Shown here piece by piece: positions 17,311 to 24,648 of a stretch of DNA of 38,099 bases (position 1 is its first letter; each line of letters opens with the position of its first letter). Where the stretch lies: the IMG/VR virus record IMGVR_UViG_3300032087_001535, positions 1 to 38,099 of that record, one strand, 5' to 3'. The notes under the pieces are model-generated. The model did not search any database. It saw nothing but the letters and a program-made list of their open reading frames with translations, and was not told the origin of the DNA. Source of the DNA: a virus. The translations under genes and the position numbers were made by a program.

Positions 17311-17605
17311 ATTTGTTTAAGTTTGTCTATTGTTGGATTCTTTTGTTTAAATTCTTTTGCTAAATCAACATGAGCTAAATTGGCAGATAAGCCATTAGGA
17401 TGTCCTAAAGATATATAATGGTCATATCTATCGCTGTAATATTTACTACGTTCTATGCCTTCTTCTTTTTTTTGCTTTTTGATTTTGGAAATCCTGCTTT
17501 CATGTTCGCATATGCTTTAGCACTTATAGTAGATTTAGATTTAGGTCTACTAGTACCTGCTTTCTTGCGTTTGTTAATGTTGTAATATAATCCTTTTTTA
17601 GCCAT
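17307..17605 (-). CDS. Putative -1 frameshift product of the 50-residue gene
   Basis: The zero frame is the 50-residue gene at 17453-17605. At 17465-17471 it contains A AAA AAG in register, the canonical bacterial -1 slippery heptamer (as in dnaX). Slipping back one base after codon 47 opens 52 further codons ending at TGA 17307, giving a 99-residue protein. The added part begins EEGIERSKYYSDRYDHYISL and contains GHPNGLSANLAHVDLAKEF. It has no ATG, GTG or TTG, so it cannot start on its own with a usual codon. Its TGA overlaps the ATG of the next gene. A homopolymer sequencing error or a real indel could give the same picture. Confidence 0.5.
17453..17605 (-). CDS. Small lysine-rich protein
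   Basis: The product is 50 residues, starting MAKKGLYYNINKRKKAG, a start typical of a small basic protein family found in many phage genomes next to capsid genes. It continues SRPKSKSTISAKAYANMK and ends in a poly-lysine run encoded by AAA AAA AAG AAG AAG. RBS: AGGAAGAGGTGGA before the ATG at 17605. It overlaps the preceding gene by 8 bases. The polylysine run coincides with a slippery site (17465-17471). Probably a nucleic-acid-binding virion or assembly factor. Confidence 0.7.
   Translation of the reverse strand: MAKKGLYYNINKRKKAGTSRPKSKSTISAKAYANMKAGFPKSKSKKKKKA
17465..17471 (-). other. A_AAA_AAG slippery heptamer
   Basis: The heptamer reads A AAA AAG in the zero frame of the 50-residue gene, inside a run of eight A. 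The zero frame terminates at TAG 17453 four codons after the slip point. The -1 frame continues 52 codons. No clear downstream stem or ideally spaced internal Shine-Dalgarno sequence is obvious, so efficiency cannot be judged. Confidence 0.5.
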
Positions 17606-17801
17606 AAATTCCACCTCTTCCTTGCATTCTTTTTTTCTTTATAAATCCTTTTGCTCTTTTAGATAAGTCTTTAAAATGTACTACAGGTTTAGATGTTTTA
17701 GTATGAGTCTTTCCTGTATGTATTTTACCACCAGGCATTTTATGTACTGCACCTTTGTGTTCTTTACCTGTTTTAAAATAATGTTTGCTTTTAGCTCCCA
17801 T
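17598..17801 (-). CDS. Small basic protein (MPGGKIHTGKTH family)
   Basis: The product has 67 residues with a strongly positive charge. The core GAVHKMPGGKIHTGKTHTKTS followed by KPVVHFKDLSKRAKGFIKKK is familiar from small proteins in marine phage structural clusters. The start at 17801 overlaps the stop of the 17-residue ORF as TAATG. It probably contacts DNA or a capsid surface; its function is not known. Confidence 0.7.
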   Translation of the reverse strand: MGAKSKHYFKTGKEHKGAVHKMPGGKIHTGKTHTKTSKPVVHFKDLSKRAKGFIKKKRMQGRGGIYG

Positions 17802-17854
17802 TAGTATCCTTTCTTTTTAGGTTTTTTACTTTTATGTTTTTTACCACAAGCCAT
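17801..17854 (-). CDS. Possible 17-residue lysine-rich peptide
   Basis: The short ORF encodes MACGKKHKSKKPKKKGY. It exactly fills the gap between two genes, with TAATG overlaps on both sides, so ribosomes would run through it without a break. The product is half lysine with one cysteine. It may be a real mini-gene or a coupling device. A stop or frame change in close relatives would argue against it. Confidence 0.45.
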   Translation of the reverse strand: MACGKKHKSKKPKKKGY

Positions 17855-18078
17855 TATAATAACCTCAATATTTCTGTAAATTTATCACTCATTAAGACAA
17901 AAACAACAATAGCTCCATAAGCTACGTATTTAAATCTAAACACCTCAATTTTAACATCTTTCATATCGTCTTTTAAATCATCTATATCTGATGCAATGTG
18001 TGCTAAATGATTTGTTTTAATCAAATTCACATCTTTTTTAAGCAATTCTAATTCTGTATTGATATCCTTATCTTTCAT
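17854..18078 (-). CDS. XhlA-like small membrane protein (possible holin)
   Basis: The product has 74 residues. The N-terminal 45 residues form a charged heptad-like helix with LLKKDVNLIKTNHLAHIASD and DIDDLKDDMKDVKIE. They are followed by one transmembrane segment (YVAYGAIVVFVLM, residues 52-64) and a short tail. This is the layout of the XhlA hemolysin/holin-accessory family. Its location among structural genes is unusual for a lysis gene but not unknown. The ATG overlaps the previous stop as ATGA. Alternatively it could be a membrane-active virion protein. Confidence 0.65.
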   Translation of the reverse strand: MKDKDINTELELLKKDVNLIKTNHLAHIASDIDDLKDDMKDVKIEVFRFKYVAYGAIVVFVLMSDKFTEILRLL

Positions 18079-18236
18079 GCTAGTGGCAACCTCTTACGTT
18101 TTGGGTACATGTTAAGAGCCATAGCAACTGCCTGTTTCTGTGGCTTTCCTTCTTTTTTCAGCATTTTAATCTTTTTAGAAATAAGTTTAACTCTGCTCTT
18201 TCCTTTGTAATCAGGTTTAAACTTAGGATAAGCCAT
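18075..18236 (-). CDS. Small basic protein, DUF6496-like
   Basis: The product is 53 residues, starting at an ATG that overlaps the portal stop as TAATG. The sequence KGKSRVKLISKKIKMLKKEG followed by KPQKQAVAMALNMYPKRKR matches the pattern of small phage proteins with a 'xPQKQAVAIAL' segment. It is strongly basic. The stop overlaps the next start. Role unknown; constant association with structural genes suggests a DNA- or capsid-binding function. Confidence 0.7.
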   Translation of the reverse strand: MAYPKFKPDYKGKSRVKLISKKIKMLKKEGKPQKQAVAMALNMYPKRKRLPLA

Positions 18237-20290
18237 TATGTTGGTCCTATACCTACAGGTCTATTTTGTACTGCTTCTAGTGCTAGTTCCTGTTCATTAA
18301 GTTCTAATTGAGATTTTTTCAACTGTAGTTCTTGTTGCTTAATTGCTAGATCAATCGCAGCTTCTTCTTGTTTAAGTTTAAGTTCTTGTGCTTTTAGTTG
18401 CGTATCTATTTCTAGTTCTTGAGCTTGTAATTGTAATTTTTGTAATTCTACTTGTGCTTTTTGTGCAGCAACCTTTTCATCTAGTGATGGTTCTGGTGGT
18501 GCTTTTGGTGGCATCATTTCAGGATTAGAAATAAACTGGTCTGTATTTTTATATCCTGCCTGTGCTATATATTCACTTACTGCGTTATATAAATTCTTAG
18601 GTGTAACAAGACTACCCATACCACCATTTTGTACTAATGTGCCAAGTATCTGCATAATAGATGACATGGTTGTTGTTTTGGATTGTTGTGAACCACTACC
18701 AATACCTACATTAATAGTACAATTAAGTTTTTCTTTCCATCTTGATACATCAATCGGTACAAATTTTCCATTGAGATAGAACATTTTTTGTCTATCTTCG
18801 TATCTTTGTACGAGTGCGTATATGTTTCTAAATAAATCTTTAACACCTGTTTCTGCAAAAATACGAGCAATAAGCTCAACTCTTTGCATTGCAGACTCTG
18901 TTGCTGCTGAAATCGCACCTGATGTCACATGTGAATTTAATACATCAGGATTGAGACCTTGGGTCATTTTAGATACACCACTTCTTTCTTCTCTAATACC
19001 ATCTAGGTATTGAACCATTTGGAACGCATAAGGTTGAATTTGTGGTGTAGGTAAAGCTGTAACAGCACCTGGTGCTCTCATTCTAACAATACCACCTGGT
19101 CTTGATGTTAATAAATCATCGAGTTCTACTTGTCCTGCAAGTACAGCATATCGTGCATTATTGGTTAGATACATGTTATCTAACAAGTTACGCATAATAG
19201 TTGACTTAATTAGTTGGATATCTTTGACAGTATCAGCGATACTCATGCCATAAAACTTGTGTGGTATAGGCATAGGACAGATAGCTGAGAAAGGAATCAT
19301 GTCGATTTCTTCGTTATCTAAGATGTATTGTCCACCTTTGGTAATCTTTCTGAGTTCTGCTATACCATCGTTATCGTAGTCGATACGCATATAACATTCA
19401 TCTATCCAAACCTTTTTGTTTGGTCCTTCACCCTCAGATGGTGGTACTGAGTCATCATCATAGCTAAATCGTGCTAGTCGTTCTTCATTTAACTCAGCTT
19501 CGCTATTGGCATAGCTTGGTATCTCATTGACGATTTTAGGATCGTATCCTTGTTGTATTAGCTCACTTACAGACCTTTTAACTCTATGGCATACAAAGTC
19601 TGCATCTTCTAGTGATGCTGCTCTACGTGAAACTAAAAATTCTTCTGGTGGTACAGCGACTACTCTTACCTGTCCATCAGTATTGGTTTTCTTAACCTTG
19701 ACATCGTGTTCTACGACTTTTGGGCTAACTAATGTGCCGAAATCATCAGTAACTGCTTTTTGAACAACTGTCTCTGTGTGTTCTAGGATATCCATATCAT
19801 CACTAGCAAGAATGGATTGATACTCAATCTCAGTTAGGTTCGTATACGTTTCAGTTGTAACCTCTGTGCTTTCTTCCCAGTAATGTTTAATTACTCCAGT
19901 CTTGCTTATAAGTGCGTCTTTAAAGGCATCATAAAGGACCTTAAACCCATTATTTTGGCGGTTAAATACATAGTTGCAGTAGTTGGTAGCCTGTTCTGCC
20001 ATTTCAACGTCTTCTGGACCTTGTGGCTCGAATTCAGCTACATTGTTGTGAGTAGTAAAAATACGCATCAAAGATGGCATAATATACTCAACTGTATCTC
20101 TTACATCGGTTGTAACGATTTCTGATCGTCCATCAATCTCATTACCAAATGGCTCACCCAAATAATATTTCATCGCATCTTCTCTTTGATTGGAGAGTTC
20201 GGTGTTTGCGTAACCTGTAGCTCCTTGTATCTCAGAGTTTAGTTGCGAGACTAATTCATCTTCAGTTAGTTTTCTTGGTTTTTTTGCCAT
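18236..20290 (-). CDS. Portal protein, P22 type
   Basis: The product has 684 residues, close to the P22 portal (725). Characteristic elements are an N-terminal helix, then EDAMKYYLGEPFGNEIDGRS and VTTDVRDTVEYIMPSLMRIF near residues 45-80, EEFLVSRRAASLEDADFVCH around residue 215, YDNDGIAELRKIT near 305, and a GMSIADTVKDIQLIKSTIMR stem segment. The last 90 residues are a Gln/Lys/Glu coiled coil, matching the long C-terminal barrel helix of P22-type portals. It forms the dodecameric DNA gate at the capsid vertex. It follows terL with two small basic genes and one coiled-coil mini-gene between. Confidence 0.88.
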   Translation of the reverse strand: MAKKPRKLTEDELVSQLNSEIQGATGYANTELSNQREDAMKYYLGEPFGNEIDGRSEIVTTDVRDTVEYIMPSLMRIFTTHNNVAEFEPQGPEDVEMAEQATNYCNYVFNRQNNGFKVLYDAFKDALISKTGVIKHYWEESTEVTTETYTNLTEIEYQSILASDDMDILEHTETVVQKAVTDDFGTLVSPKVVEHDVKVKKTNTDGQVRVVAVPPEEFLVSRRAASLEDADFVCHRVKRSVSELIQQGYDPKIVNEIPSYANSEAELNEERLARFSYDDDSVPPSEGEGPNKKVWIDECYMRIDYDNDGIAELRKITKGGQYILDNEEIDMIPFSAICPMPIPHKFYGMSIADTVKDIQLIKSTIMRNLLDNMYLTNNARYAVLAGQVELDDLLTSRPGGIVRMRAPGAVTALPTPQIQPYAFQMVQYLDGIREERSGVSKMTQGLNPDVLNSHVTSGAISAATESAMQRVELIARIFAETGVKDLFRNIYALVQRYEDRQKMFYLNGKFVPIDVSRWKEKLNCTINVGIGSGSQQSKTTTMSSIMQILGTLVQNGGMGSLVTPKNLYNAVSEYIAQAGYKNTDQFISNPEMMPPKAPPEPSLDEKVAAQKAQVELQKLQLQAQELEIDTQLKAQELKLKQEEAAIDLAIKQQELQLKKSQLELNEQELALEAVQNRPVGIGPT

Positions 20291-20396
20291 TCTTTGCCTT
20301 TAGTGTGTCTAATTCTTTTTGTAGTTTATCTAGCTTTTCTTCTAGTTCTTGTAGCTTATAAGCCATTTGAGTAGGTGATGCTATTAAGTTAGCCAT
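20262..20396 (-). CDS. 44-residue coiled-coil protein upstream of portal
   Basis: The ATG at 20396 overlaps the previous stop as TAATG, and the gene ends 29 bases inside the portal gene in another frame. After MANLIASPTQMAYK comes a clean heptad helix, LQELEEKLDKLQKELDTLKAK, then a lysine-rich tail. Such a strong Leu-based coiled coil in 44 residues is unlikely by chance. It may bind the portal coiled-coil tail or the terminase. No family is recognised. Confidence 0.7.
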   Translation of the reverse strand: MANLIASPTQMAYKLQELEEKLDKLQKELDTLKAKNGKKTKKTN

Positions 20397-20710
20397 TATT
20401 TTGCGTTTTTAAGATATCTTTTGCCAACAGATTTTTCCATTCTTTTTTGAAGAACTTCATTATCAGATGGAGCAAATAATCTTCTTGTTTTGTTTACTAC
20501 GTTAGATATTGGTTTTCCTATAAATCCCAATACTCCTGATTTTGTTGAATACTTATCGTAATGTTTATTTACCTGTCTTTGATGGTTTTTATATTCTTTC
20601 TCTGTCATTTTATTGACATGCTGACCTAACCTGCCAGAAGGGGGAGAATAAGATTCATTACTTGCTTTTTTTGCTAATCTTTTTTGTTTGAACCTTTCTG
20701 CTGCTGTCAT
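20396..20710 (-). CDS. Basic protein between terL and portal
   Basis: The product has 104 residues, rich in Lys, Arg and Gln, starting MTAAERFKQKRLAKK with AGGAGATATT before the ATG. It shares the 'AAxRFKxKRxAKK' start with the neighbouring 67-residue gene (SAAKRFKMKRNAKK), suggesting the two are related by duplication. A short hydrophobic patch GVLGFIGKPISNVVNK lies in the middle. Function unknown; a nucleic-acid-binding packaging or virion role is plausible. Confidence 0.65.
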   Translation of the reverse strand: MTAAERFKQKRLAKKASNESYSPPSGRLGQHVNKMTEKEYKNHQRQVNKHYDKYSTKSGVLGFIGKPISNVVNKTRRLFAPSDNEVLQKRMEKSVGKRYLKNAK

Positions 20711-20718
20711 AATATCTC

Positions 20719-20922
20719 CTAGAAATCAGTATATTTCTTTAAGAATCTATCTATTGGATTCTTACCTTTTCTTTTAAGATTGAATTTGTCTATTTGTTTT
20801 TGTGGTACAAACCCACCAACATGCTCATTTTTCTTTAAGTCTTTTTCAAACTTCTTAGCATTTCTTTTCATCTTAAATCTTTTAGCAGCACTCATTCCTG
20901 CTCTAAGTAGTGGTCCAATCAT
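20719..20922 (-). CDS. Small basic protein after terL
   Basis: The product has 67 residues, very basic. The N-terminus MIGPLLRAGMSAAKRFKMKR forms an amphipathic helix. It resembles the first 15 residues of the next gene. RBS GGAGACACT precedes the ATG. It sits between terL and portal genes, a place for packaging accessory proteins; no known domain. Confidence 0.65.
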   Translation of the reverse strand: MIGPLLRAGMSAAKRFKMKRNAKKFEKDLKKNEHVGGFVPQKQIDKFNLKRKGKNPIDRFLKKYTDF

Positions 20923-20930
20923 AGTGTCTC

Positions 20931-22355
20931 CTAAACTATCGCTACATCTGGTCCTAGTCTACCTTTACTATTCCACTTAGATGTTTCTGTTGTACTGTGT
21001 CTTAGACTCATAACTGCATAACGTGTAGCAGACATGATGTCATCCTTAATCTTTACTATCTTACCATCTTTACGATGATATAACCTATACTCCTCAAACC
21101 AGTCATAACAGGTGTTAAATACCTTAAATTTACCCTGTTCCATGCGAGATAACATATCCATGATCCCTGCTTCTACTGAATTACCACCTTTCTTTTCTCC
21201 CAAAGCTGGTGGGTTTTCAAAGTGAAAAGGCATCATATTAACATGTGCTGTACGATATTGTTCAGCTAGTGTTACACCACTTCCTTTATCGTGTTGATAT
21301 CCATCATGAGGAAAAGCTATTGGTATGTAATGGCTTCCTTCTCGTTGGTTTATGTGCCCTGCATGATAGTCAGGTGTTTGTTTTGACATCTTGTAGGTGT
21401 CGTAAACATACACGATATCCTCATCCCTATCCCATGCCACCCAAACAACTGCTGTAGGGTGGTCATAGCCAAAATCGAGACCTGCGATACGAGGGTAATG
21501 AGAGGGTATAGTAAATGGTTCACAGGTCAGGTTATCTTCTAATATCGGAAATACCAGACCACTACCTATCATTGGTATTCCTTTAGACCTCATATCTCTT
21601 TCATGAGGTGGTAATGCTTGTAAAATCTGCTCTTTCATGTCGTCAGTTAGATGGTCTGCATCTTCCCAACCTGCCGTAATCAATGCCTGTTTAGACTTTA
21701 ATTCTGACGTAAAATTCTGTACTACCTCAGTCATGCCTGATTCTGGGGTAAATGTCATATAGACTTGTCCTTGCTTGTCTAGGGTACGAGTGATACATTG
21801 TGAGTATATATCTTGAGGTGGTTCTTCATCTAGCCATACTAGATCAATACTCTCCCCCATAAATTTTTCAGCACCCATTTCATATGCTTTAAAGGCAACA
21901 CGAGACCACCCACCGCTTTTATGTTTAACAAGGACTGACGAGTGTGCGTTTGGTACTCCAGGTTTCCTTGTAGTTTCACCAATGAGATGTTTAGGAATAC
22001 TTCCTTTCCCTTTATCTCTTGGGTTGTCTGGTTGCCCAAATAATTCTTTTTGACAGATATCACGTGTGGTTTCATTACTAGCACCACATACCCATGCCTT
22101 AATTGGTTCTTTAAAGCGTTTTCCTTTCCACCAACTAGGGTATTCGCCAGTCAAATGGATAGACATCTCCATAGCCCCTACATAGGACTTTCCCACCCTG
22201 TTTGCAGCCATCAACAACCTTTGATTAGCTTCTTTGCCACTATCATGGAATCTTTGCTGAAACTGATAAGGTTGGTAGTAGTTTAATCTATTGGTCTGTT
22301 GGCGAGTCTTAAGAGTGGATATGATCTCATCTATTCTTTGTGTATCTGTAGACAT
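20931..22355 (-). CDS. terL: Terminase large subunit
   Basis: The product is 474 residues from the ATG at 22355, which has GGGGGTGGA upstream; an open frame extends further upstream without a usual start or RBS. The ATPase has a Walker A variant AANRVGKS (residues 50-57) and Walker B DLVWLDEE (171-178). The RNase H-like nuclease domain starts at AGLDFGYDHPTAVVW (about 291), continues with PHDGYQHD (349-356) and ends with KDDIMSATRYA (437-447), supplying the conserved acidic residues. The HLTGEYPSWWKGKRF segment after Walker A is characteristic of a large podovirus/siphovirus terminase group. It is the first gene of the late operon. Confidence 0.93.
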   Translation of the reverse strand: MSTDTQRIDEIISTLKTRQQTNRLNYYQPYQFQQRFHDSGKEANQRLLMAANRVGKSYVGAMEMSIHLTGEYPSWWKGKRFKEPIKAWVCGASNETTRDICQKELFGQPDNPRDKGKGSIPKHLIGETTRKPGVPNAHSSVLVKHKSGGWSRVAFKAYEMGAEKFMGESIDLVWLDEEPPQDIYSQCITRTLDKQGQVYMTFTPESGMTEVVQNFTSELKSKQALITAGWEDADHLTDDMKEQILQALPPHERDMRSKGIPMIGSGLVFPILEDNLTCEPFTIPSHYPRIAGLDFGYDHPTAVVWVAWDRDEDIVYVYDTYKMSKQTPDYHAGHINQREGSHYIPIAFPHDGYQHDKGSGVTLAEQYRTAHVNMMPFHFENPPALGEKKGGNSVEAGIMDMLSRMEQGKFKVFNTCYDWFEEYRLYHRKDGKIVKIKDDIMSATRYAVMSLRHSTTETSKWNSKGRLGPDVAIV

Positions 22356-22445
22356 AGTTATCCACCCCCTATTGTAATGATTTTTTTTCCAATTACAACC
22401 ATATCTTGTGTTTTTGTTAGATTGAATTAGCACATCTTGTGTTTA

Positions 22446-22471
22446 GTTGGGGCAAGTGGCTTTACCCCAAC
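22446..22471 (-). other. Leader hairpin upstream of terL
   Basis: A 7-bp perfect stem, GTTGGGG at 22446-22452 with CCCCAAC at 22465-22471, encloses a 12-base loop. In the minus direction it lies in the putative late leader about 100 bases before the terL ATG. It is not followed by a T-run. It may act as a pause or RNA-processing site. Confidence 0.4.
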
Positions 22472-22592
22472 CAGAGAATTGTAGCTTGGTAGCTAAACCA
22501 AACAATGTCATTGTATTACATCTGTGATCTATATTCAACATATCGTATATACACTTATATTTACCCAAGAGAATATGGAGGGGACTATATAT

Positions 22593-22625
22593 ATTATAAC
22601 GTCTGCCTATGGGGGGTTGCCTATG
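22593..22625 (-). promoter_or_regulatory. Candidate late promoter with direct-repeat activator site
   Basis: On the minus strand a perfect TATAAT lies at 22598-22593. No TTGACA-like hexamer is found 16-18 bases upstream. Instead, CATAGGCA occurs twice as a direct repeat, at 22625-22618 and 22611-22604, 14 bases apart and separated by a run of six C. The repeats cover the -35 and spacer region. Transcription would start near 22586 and enter terL after a leader of about 230 bases. The layout fits an activator-dependent or Q-dependent promoter; this is inference. Confidence 0.5.
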
Positions 22626-22998
22626 TTCTGGAATTCTAATAAATAATCAATCATTCTCTTAAATACACATCATTAGGCATGTTCATACATACCTTTATAA
22701 GCTTCTGTATTGCGTTTTATGAATAGATAAATAATATTTGATAGGTAGGTATCAGATTATTAATTAGATTTATTTTGAGAGTATAGTGTACGAATAGGAT
22801 AGTTTATTCTCTAAGTATGGACCAACCTAAAACCTAGTTAAAAACAAATAACCATTAATTAAATATCTTCTTATACCCTTATATATATTGTTCTATAGCA
22901 TAGCCATGTATTTGTTGACTTTCGGCGATTTCTCATAGTCTGAAAAACTACCTTAATTTAGCTGATATTTGTTATTTGATACACAAAAGAAAAAGACA

Positions 22999-23025
22999 AT
23001 AAAAGAGCCACGATTAAGTGGCTCT
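22999..23025 (-). terminator. Intrinsic terminator of leftward early operon
   Basis: A perfect 8-bp stem, AGAGCCAC at 23004-23011 with GTGGCTCT at 23018-23025, has a 6-base loop. On the minus strand it is followed by TTTTATTG and then another T-rich stretch. It lies just after the stop of the last leftward early gene (23047) and separates the early operon from the late promoter region. Confidence 0.8.
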
Positions 23026-23046
23026 AATATGATTATATGATGATGT

Positions 23047-23325
23047 TTAGTATCTGTTAGTAATTAGTCTATAACCATGATTATTAGTTATAAATGATTT
23101 GTTTTTATACTTGTCATCATTTAACACGTACTCATTTGCGATATTCTCGGCTATTTTATGAATATCTTTTATAAAGGCATAATGTATGCCTATATTGAAG
23201 CTATGGTCGTATTCATACGTTCCATTATCATCACATATATAAAAATCAAATCTATCCTTAAAATTATAGACTATCTTGCATTTTTCTAATGGATATATAA
23301 ATGTTATTTCTTTGTGCATTTTCAT
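23047..23325 (-). CDS. Hypothetical early protein
   Basis: The product has 92 residues with an ATG after GAGGG. It is rich in Tyr, Asn, Asp and Lys and has mixed alpha/beta character (ITFIYPLEKCKIVYNFKDRF, then a helical IKDIHKIAENIANEYVL). I recognise no domain. It is the last gene of the leftward early operon, bounded by terminators on both sides, so it may be expressed separately. Possibly a host-takeover factor. Confidence 0.6.
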   Translation of the reverse strand: MKMHKEITFIYPLEKCKIVYNFKDRFDFYICDDNGTYEYDHSFNIGIHYAFIKDIHKIAENIANEYVLNDDKYKNKSFITNNHGYRLITNRY

Positions 23326-23382
23326 AATAAAGCCCTCTATTTATTAATTAATATAAATATATATGATAAATATAGCTCATGC

Positions 23383-23412
23383 AATAAAAAAGGCAGTTTA
23401 AAGACTGCCTTT
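23383..23412 (-). terminator. Intrinsic terminator after the 172-residue gene
   Basis: A perfect 9-bp stem, AAAGGCAGT at 23389-23397 with ACTGCCTTT at 23404-23412, has a 6-base loop. In the minus direction it is followed by a run of T (A-run at 23386-23391 on plus). It follows the stop at 23436. The plus-strand side also ends in T-rich sequence, so it may be bidirectional. Confidence 0.75.
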
Positions 23413-23435
23413 AATATTTTTTCTGTGGATCTATT

Positions 23436-23954
23436 TTATTCCATGAGTTTCTTATCAGCTAAGATTTGAATTTCACTATCTTTATAATTATTTAAATCAT
23501 AAATCATAAAATCAACATTATCTGAAAAATCTTCATTTGAATGCATAACAGGTAATCCATTTAGACTACTAATGATTTCTGAATCTGATAAGTTATCTTG
23601 TTTTGTTTGCTCGGATTCTCTCGCATAATCTAATATGGTATTCTCCCAAGTGTTATGAAAAAAATGATTGCAGACTGTCGGCTCGATAACTAACATTCTT
23701 TGATTCTTTACTAATTCCCACTCATAACAGACAATTATTCCAGAATCATCATCATAATAATTATAAGTAATTTCAAAACAATTGTTATCTTTTCCGAATA
23801 AATCAAAATTTAATTTAACATCATAAGCTTTGTCGGGAAGTTGATTGACTGCATATTCTGTCATTTCTTTTATGTTTTTTGATTTAATTAGTTTCGCATA
23901 ACTATCGCTGTATAAATCACCATTATAAATGTCTAAAAATAAGTATTTATTCAT
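23436..23954 (-). CDS. Hypothetical early protein (acidic)
   Basis: The product has 172 residues, with acidic character and many Asn, Asp and Tyr. A beta-rich middle (CFEITYNYYDDDSGIIVCYEW) is followed by a helical, acidic C-terminal third. No family is recognised. RBS GAGGGC before the ATG at 23954. The short spacing to the preceding small gene and the terminator right after it mark it as the end of a transcription unit. Confidence 0.65.
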   Translation of the reverse strand: MNKYLFLDIYNGDLYSDSYAKLIKSKNIKEMTEYAVNQLPDKAYDVKLNFDLFGKDNNCFEITYNYYDDDSGIIVCYEWELVKNQRMLVIEPTVCNHFFHNTWENTILDYARESEQTKQDNLSDSEIISSLNGLPVMHSNEDFSDNVDFMIYDLNNYKDSEIQILADKKLME

Positions 23955-23957
23955 TGT

Positions 23958-24107
23958 TTAGCCCTCTATATGTTTATTATGTTCTTTTCTGCCTATTCTG
24001 ATGATTTTATTGGCTTTTTTTATACTAAAACCATAATAATCAGCAAATGCCGAAACAGTTAAAAAATTATTTAAATAATCTAAGAATAATTTAATGTTTT
24101 TTGTCAT
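23958..24107 (-). CDS. Small HTH-like protein
   Basis: The product is 49 residues from the ATG at 24107, preceded by GAGGTAAAAAG; this is preferred over an upstream ATG at 24179 that lacks an RBS and overlaps another small gene. The motif IKLFLDYLNNFLTVSAFADY followed by YGFSIKKANKIIRIGRK has the spacing of a short helix-turn-helix and recalls a small family seen in many phages. Likely a small DNA-binding or regulatory protein. Confidence 0.6.
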   Translation of the reverse strand: MTKNIKLFLDYLNNFLTVSAFADYYGFSIKKANKIIRIGRKEHNKHIEG

Positions 24108-24118
24108 CTTTTTACCTC

Positions 24119-24229
24119 TTAAAAGTTTAATAATATATCTATCTGGACAAGTGCAATCATTAAAAAATATAATATACATGTTCCAATAATTGCACCGATA
24201 AACTCTTTTATTATGTCTAATATAGTCAT
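24119..24229 (-). CDS. 36-residue single-pass membrane peptide
   Basis: The ATG at 24229 overlaps the upstream stop as ATGA. After MTILDIIKEF comes a transmembrane stretch (IGAIIGTCILYFLMIALVQI). It ends at TAA 24119, followed at once by the RBS of the next gene. The tight fit to both neighbours supports it as a real gene. Possible roles are superinfection exclusion or host membrane effects; nothing specific can be read. Confidence 0.6.
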   Translation of the reverse strand: MTILDIIKEFIGAIIGTCILYFLMIALVQIDILLNF

Positions 24230-24615
24230 GATATATTGCTATAATCTGGTGCTATTATTCCATAGCCACCCCAATCTTTATGTATATCTTTATCTTTACT
24301 AAATTCACTAGTAAATTTCAAAGCATACCCTCTAGCATCACCATTTAGAAACATAATATCTTTATCACAATTTAATAGACTTGATACTTTAGATAATATT
24401 TCGTCTTCAAATGAATCAACTTCATCATCAGAATACCCTATATTGCAATGATTAGTGGTAAATTCATGTGCTTTATTCTCTAATCTAAATAATTTGCTAC
24501 ATAAATCAATACTATCTATATCAATATCAAAAATTGATTTTAAATTATCACCATGTTCTTTTACAAATTTATACATTAACTGTTTTTGAGTTAATTTTTT
24601 ATTATCTGTTTTCAT
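24226..24615 (-). CDS. Hypothetical conserved phage protein (GDARGYALK motif)
   Basis: The product has 129 residues. The C-terminal half carries a pattern I recall from many phage and bacterial hypotheticals: IMFLNGDARGYALKF, then DWGGYGIIAPDYSN. The N-terminal half is helical. RBS GAGGG sits six bases before the ATG. A promoter candidate at 24649-24676 lies directly upstream, so this gene probably opens a second leftward transcript. Function unknown. Confidence 0.65.
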   Translation of the reverse strand: MKTDNKKLTQKQLMYKFVKEHGDNLKSIFDIDIDSIDLCSKLFRLENKAHEFTTNHCNIGYSDDEVDSFEDEILSKVSSLLNCDKDIMFLNGDARGYALKFTSEFSKDKDIHKDWGGYGIIAPDYSNIS

Positions 24616-24648
24616 ATATAACCCTCTTATGTTTATTAGTTACCCTTA

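Larger units (their letters stand above)
22434..22998. other. Intergenic control region upstream of terL
   Basis: About 565 bases with no supportable gene on either strand; it is rich in A and T with dense stops. It separates the end of the leftward early operon from terL. Elements seen are a candidate late promoter (22593-22625), a 7-bp GTTGGGG/CCCCAAC hairpin at 22446-22471 in the leader, and a TAGATTGAATTA box at 22418-22429 just outside it. There is also an inverted repeat TGATA/TATCA around GGTAGG at 22739-22754. I found no tRNA in the stretch. Confidence 0.6.

Noticed and set aside
22441-22530. tRNA-like or attachment-site-like sequence with several short stems (GTTTAG/CTAAAC, GTTGGGG/CCCCAAC, TAGCT/AGCTA)
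   Set aside because: No T-arm consensus, no anticodon arm in the right place and no CCA end. No integrase gene is present, so an attP is not supported.
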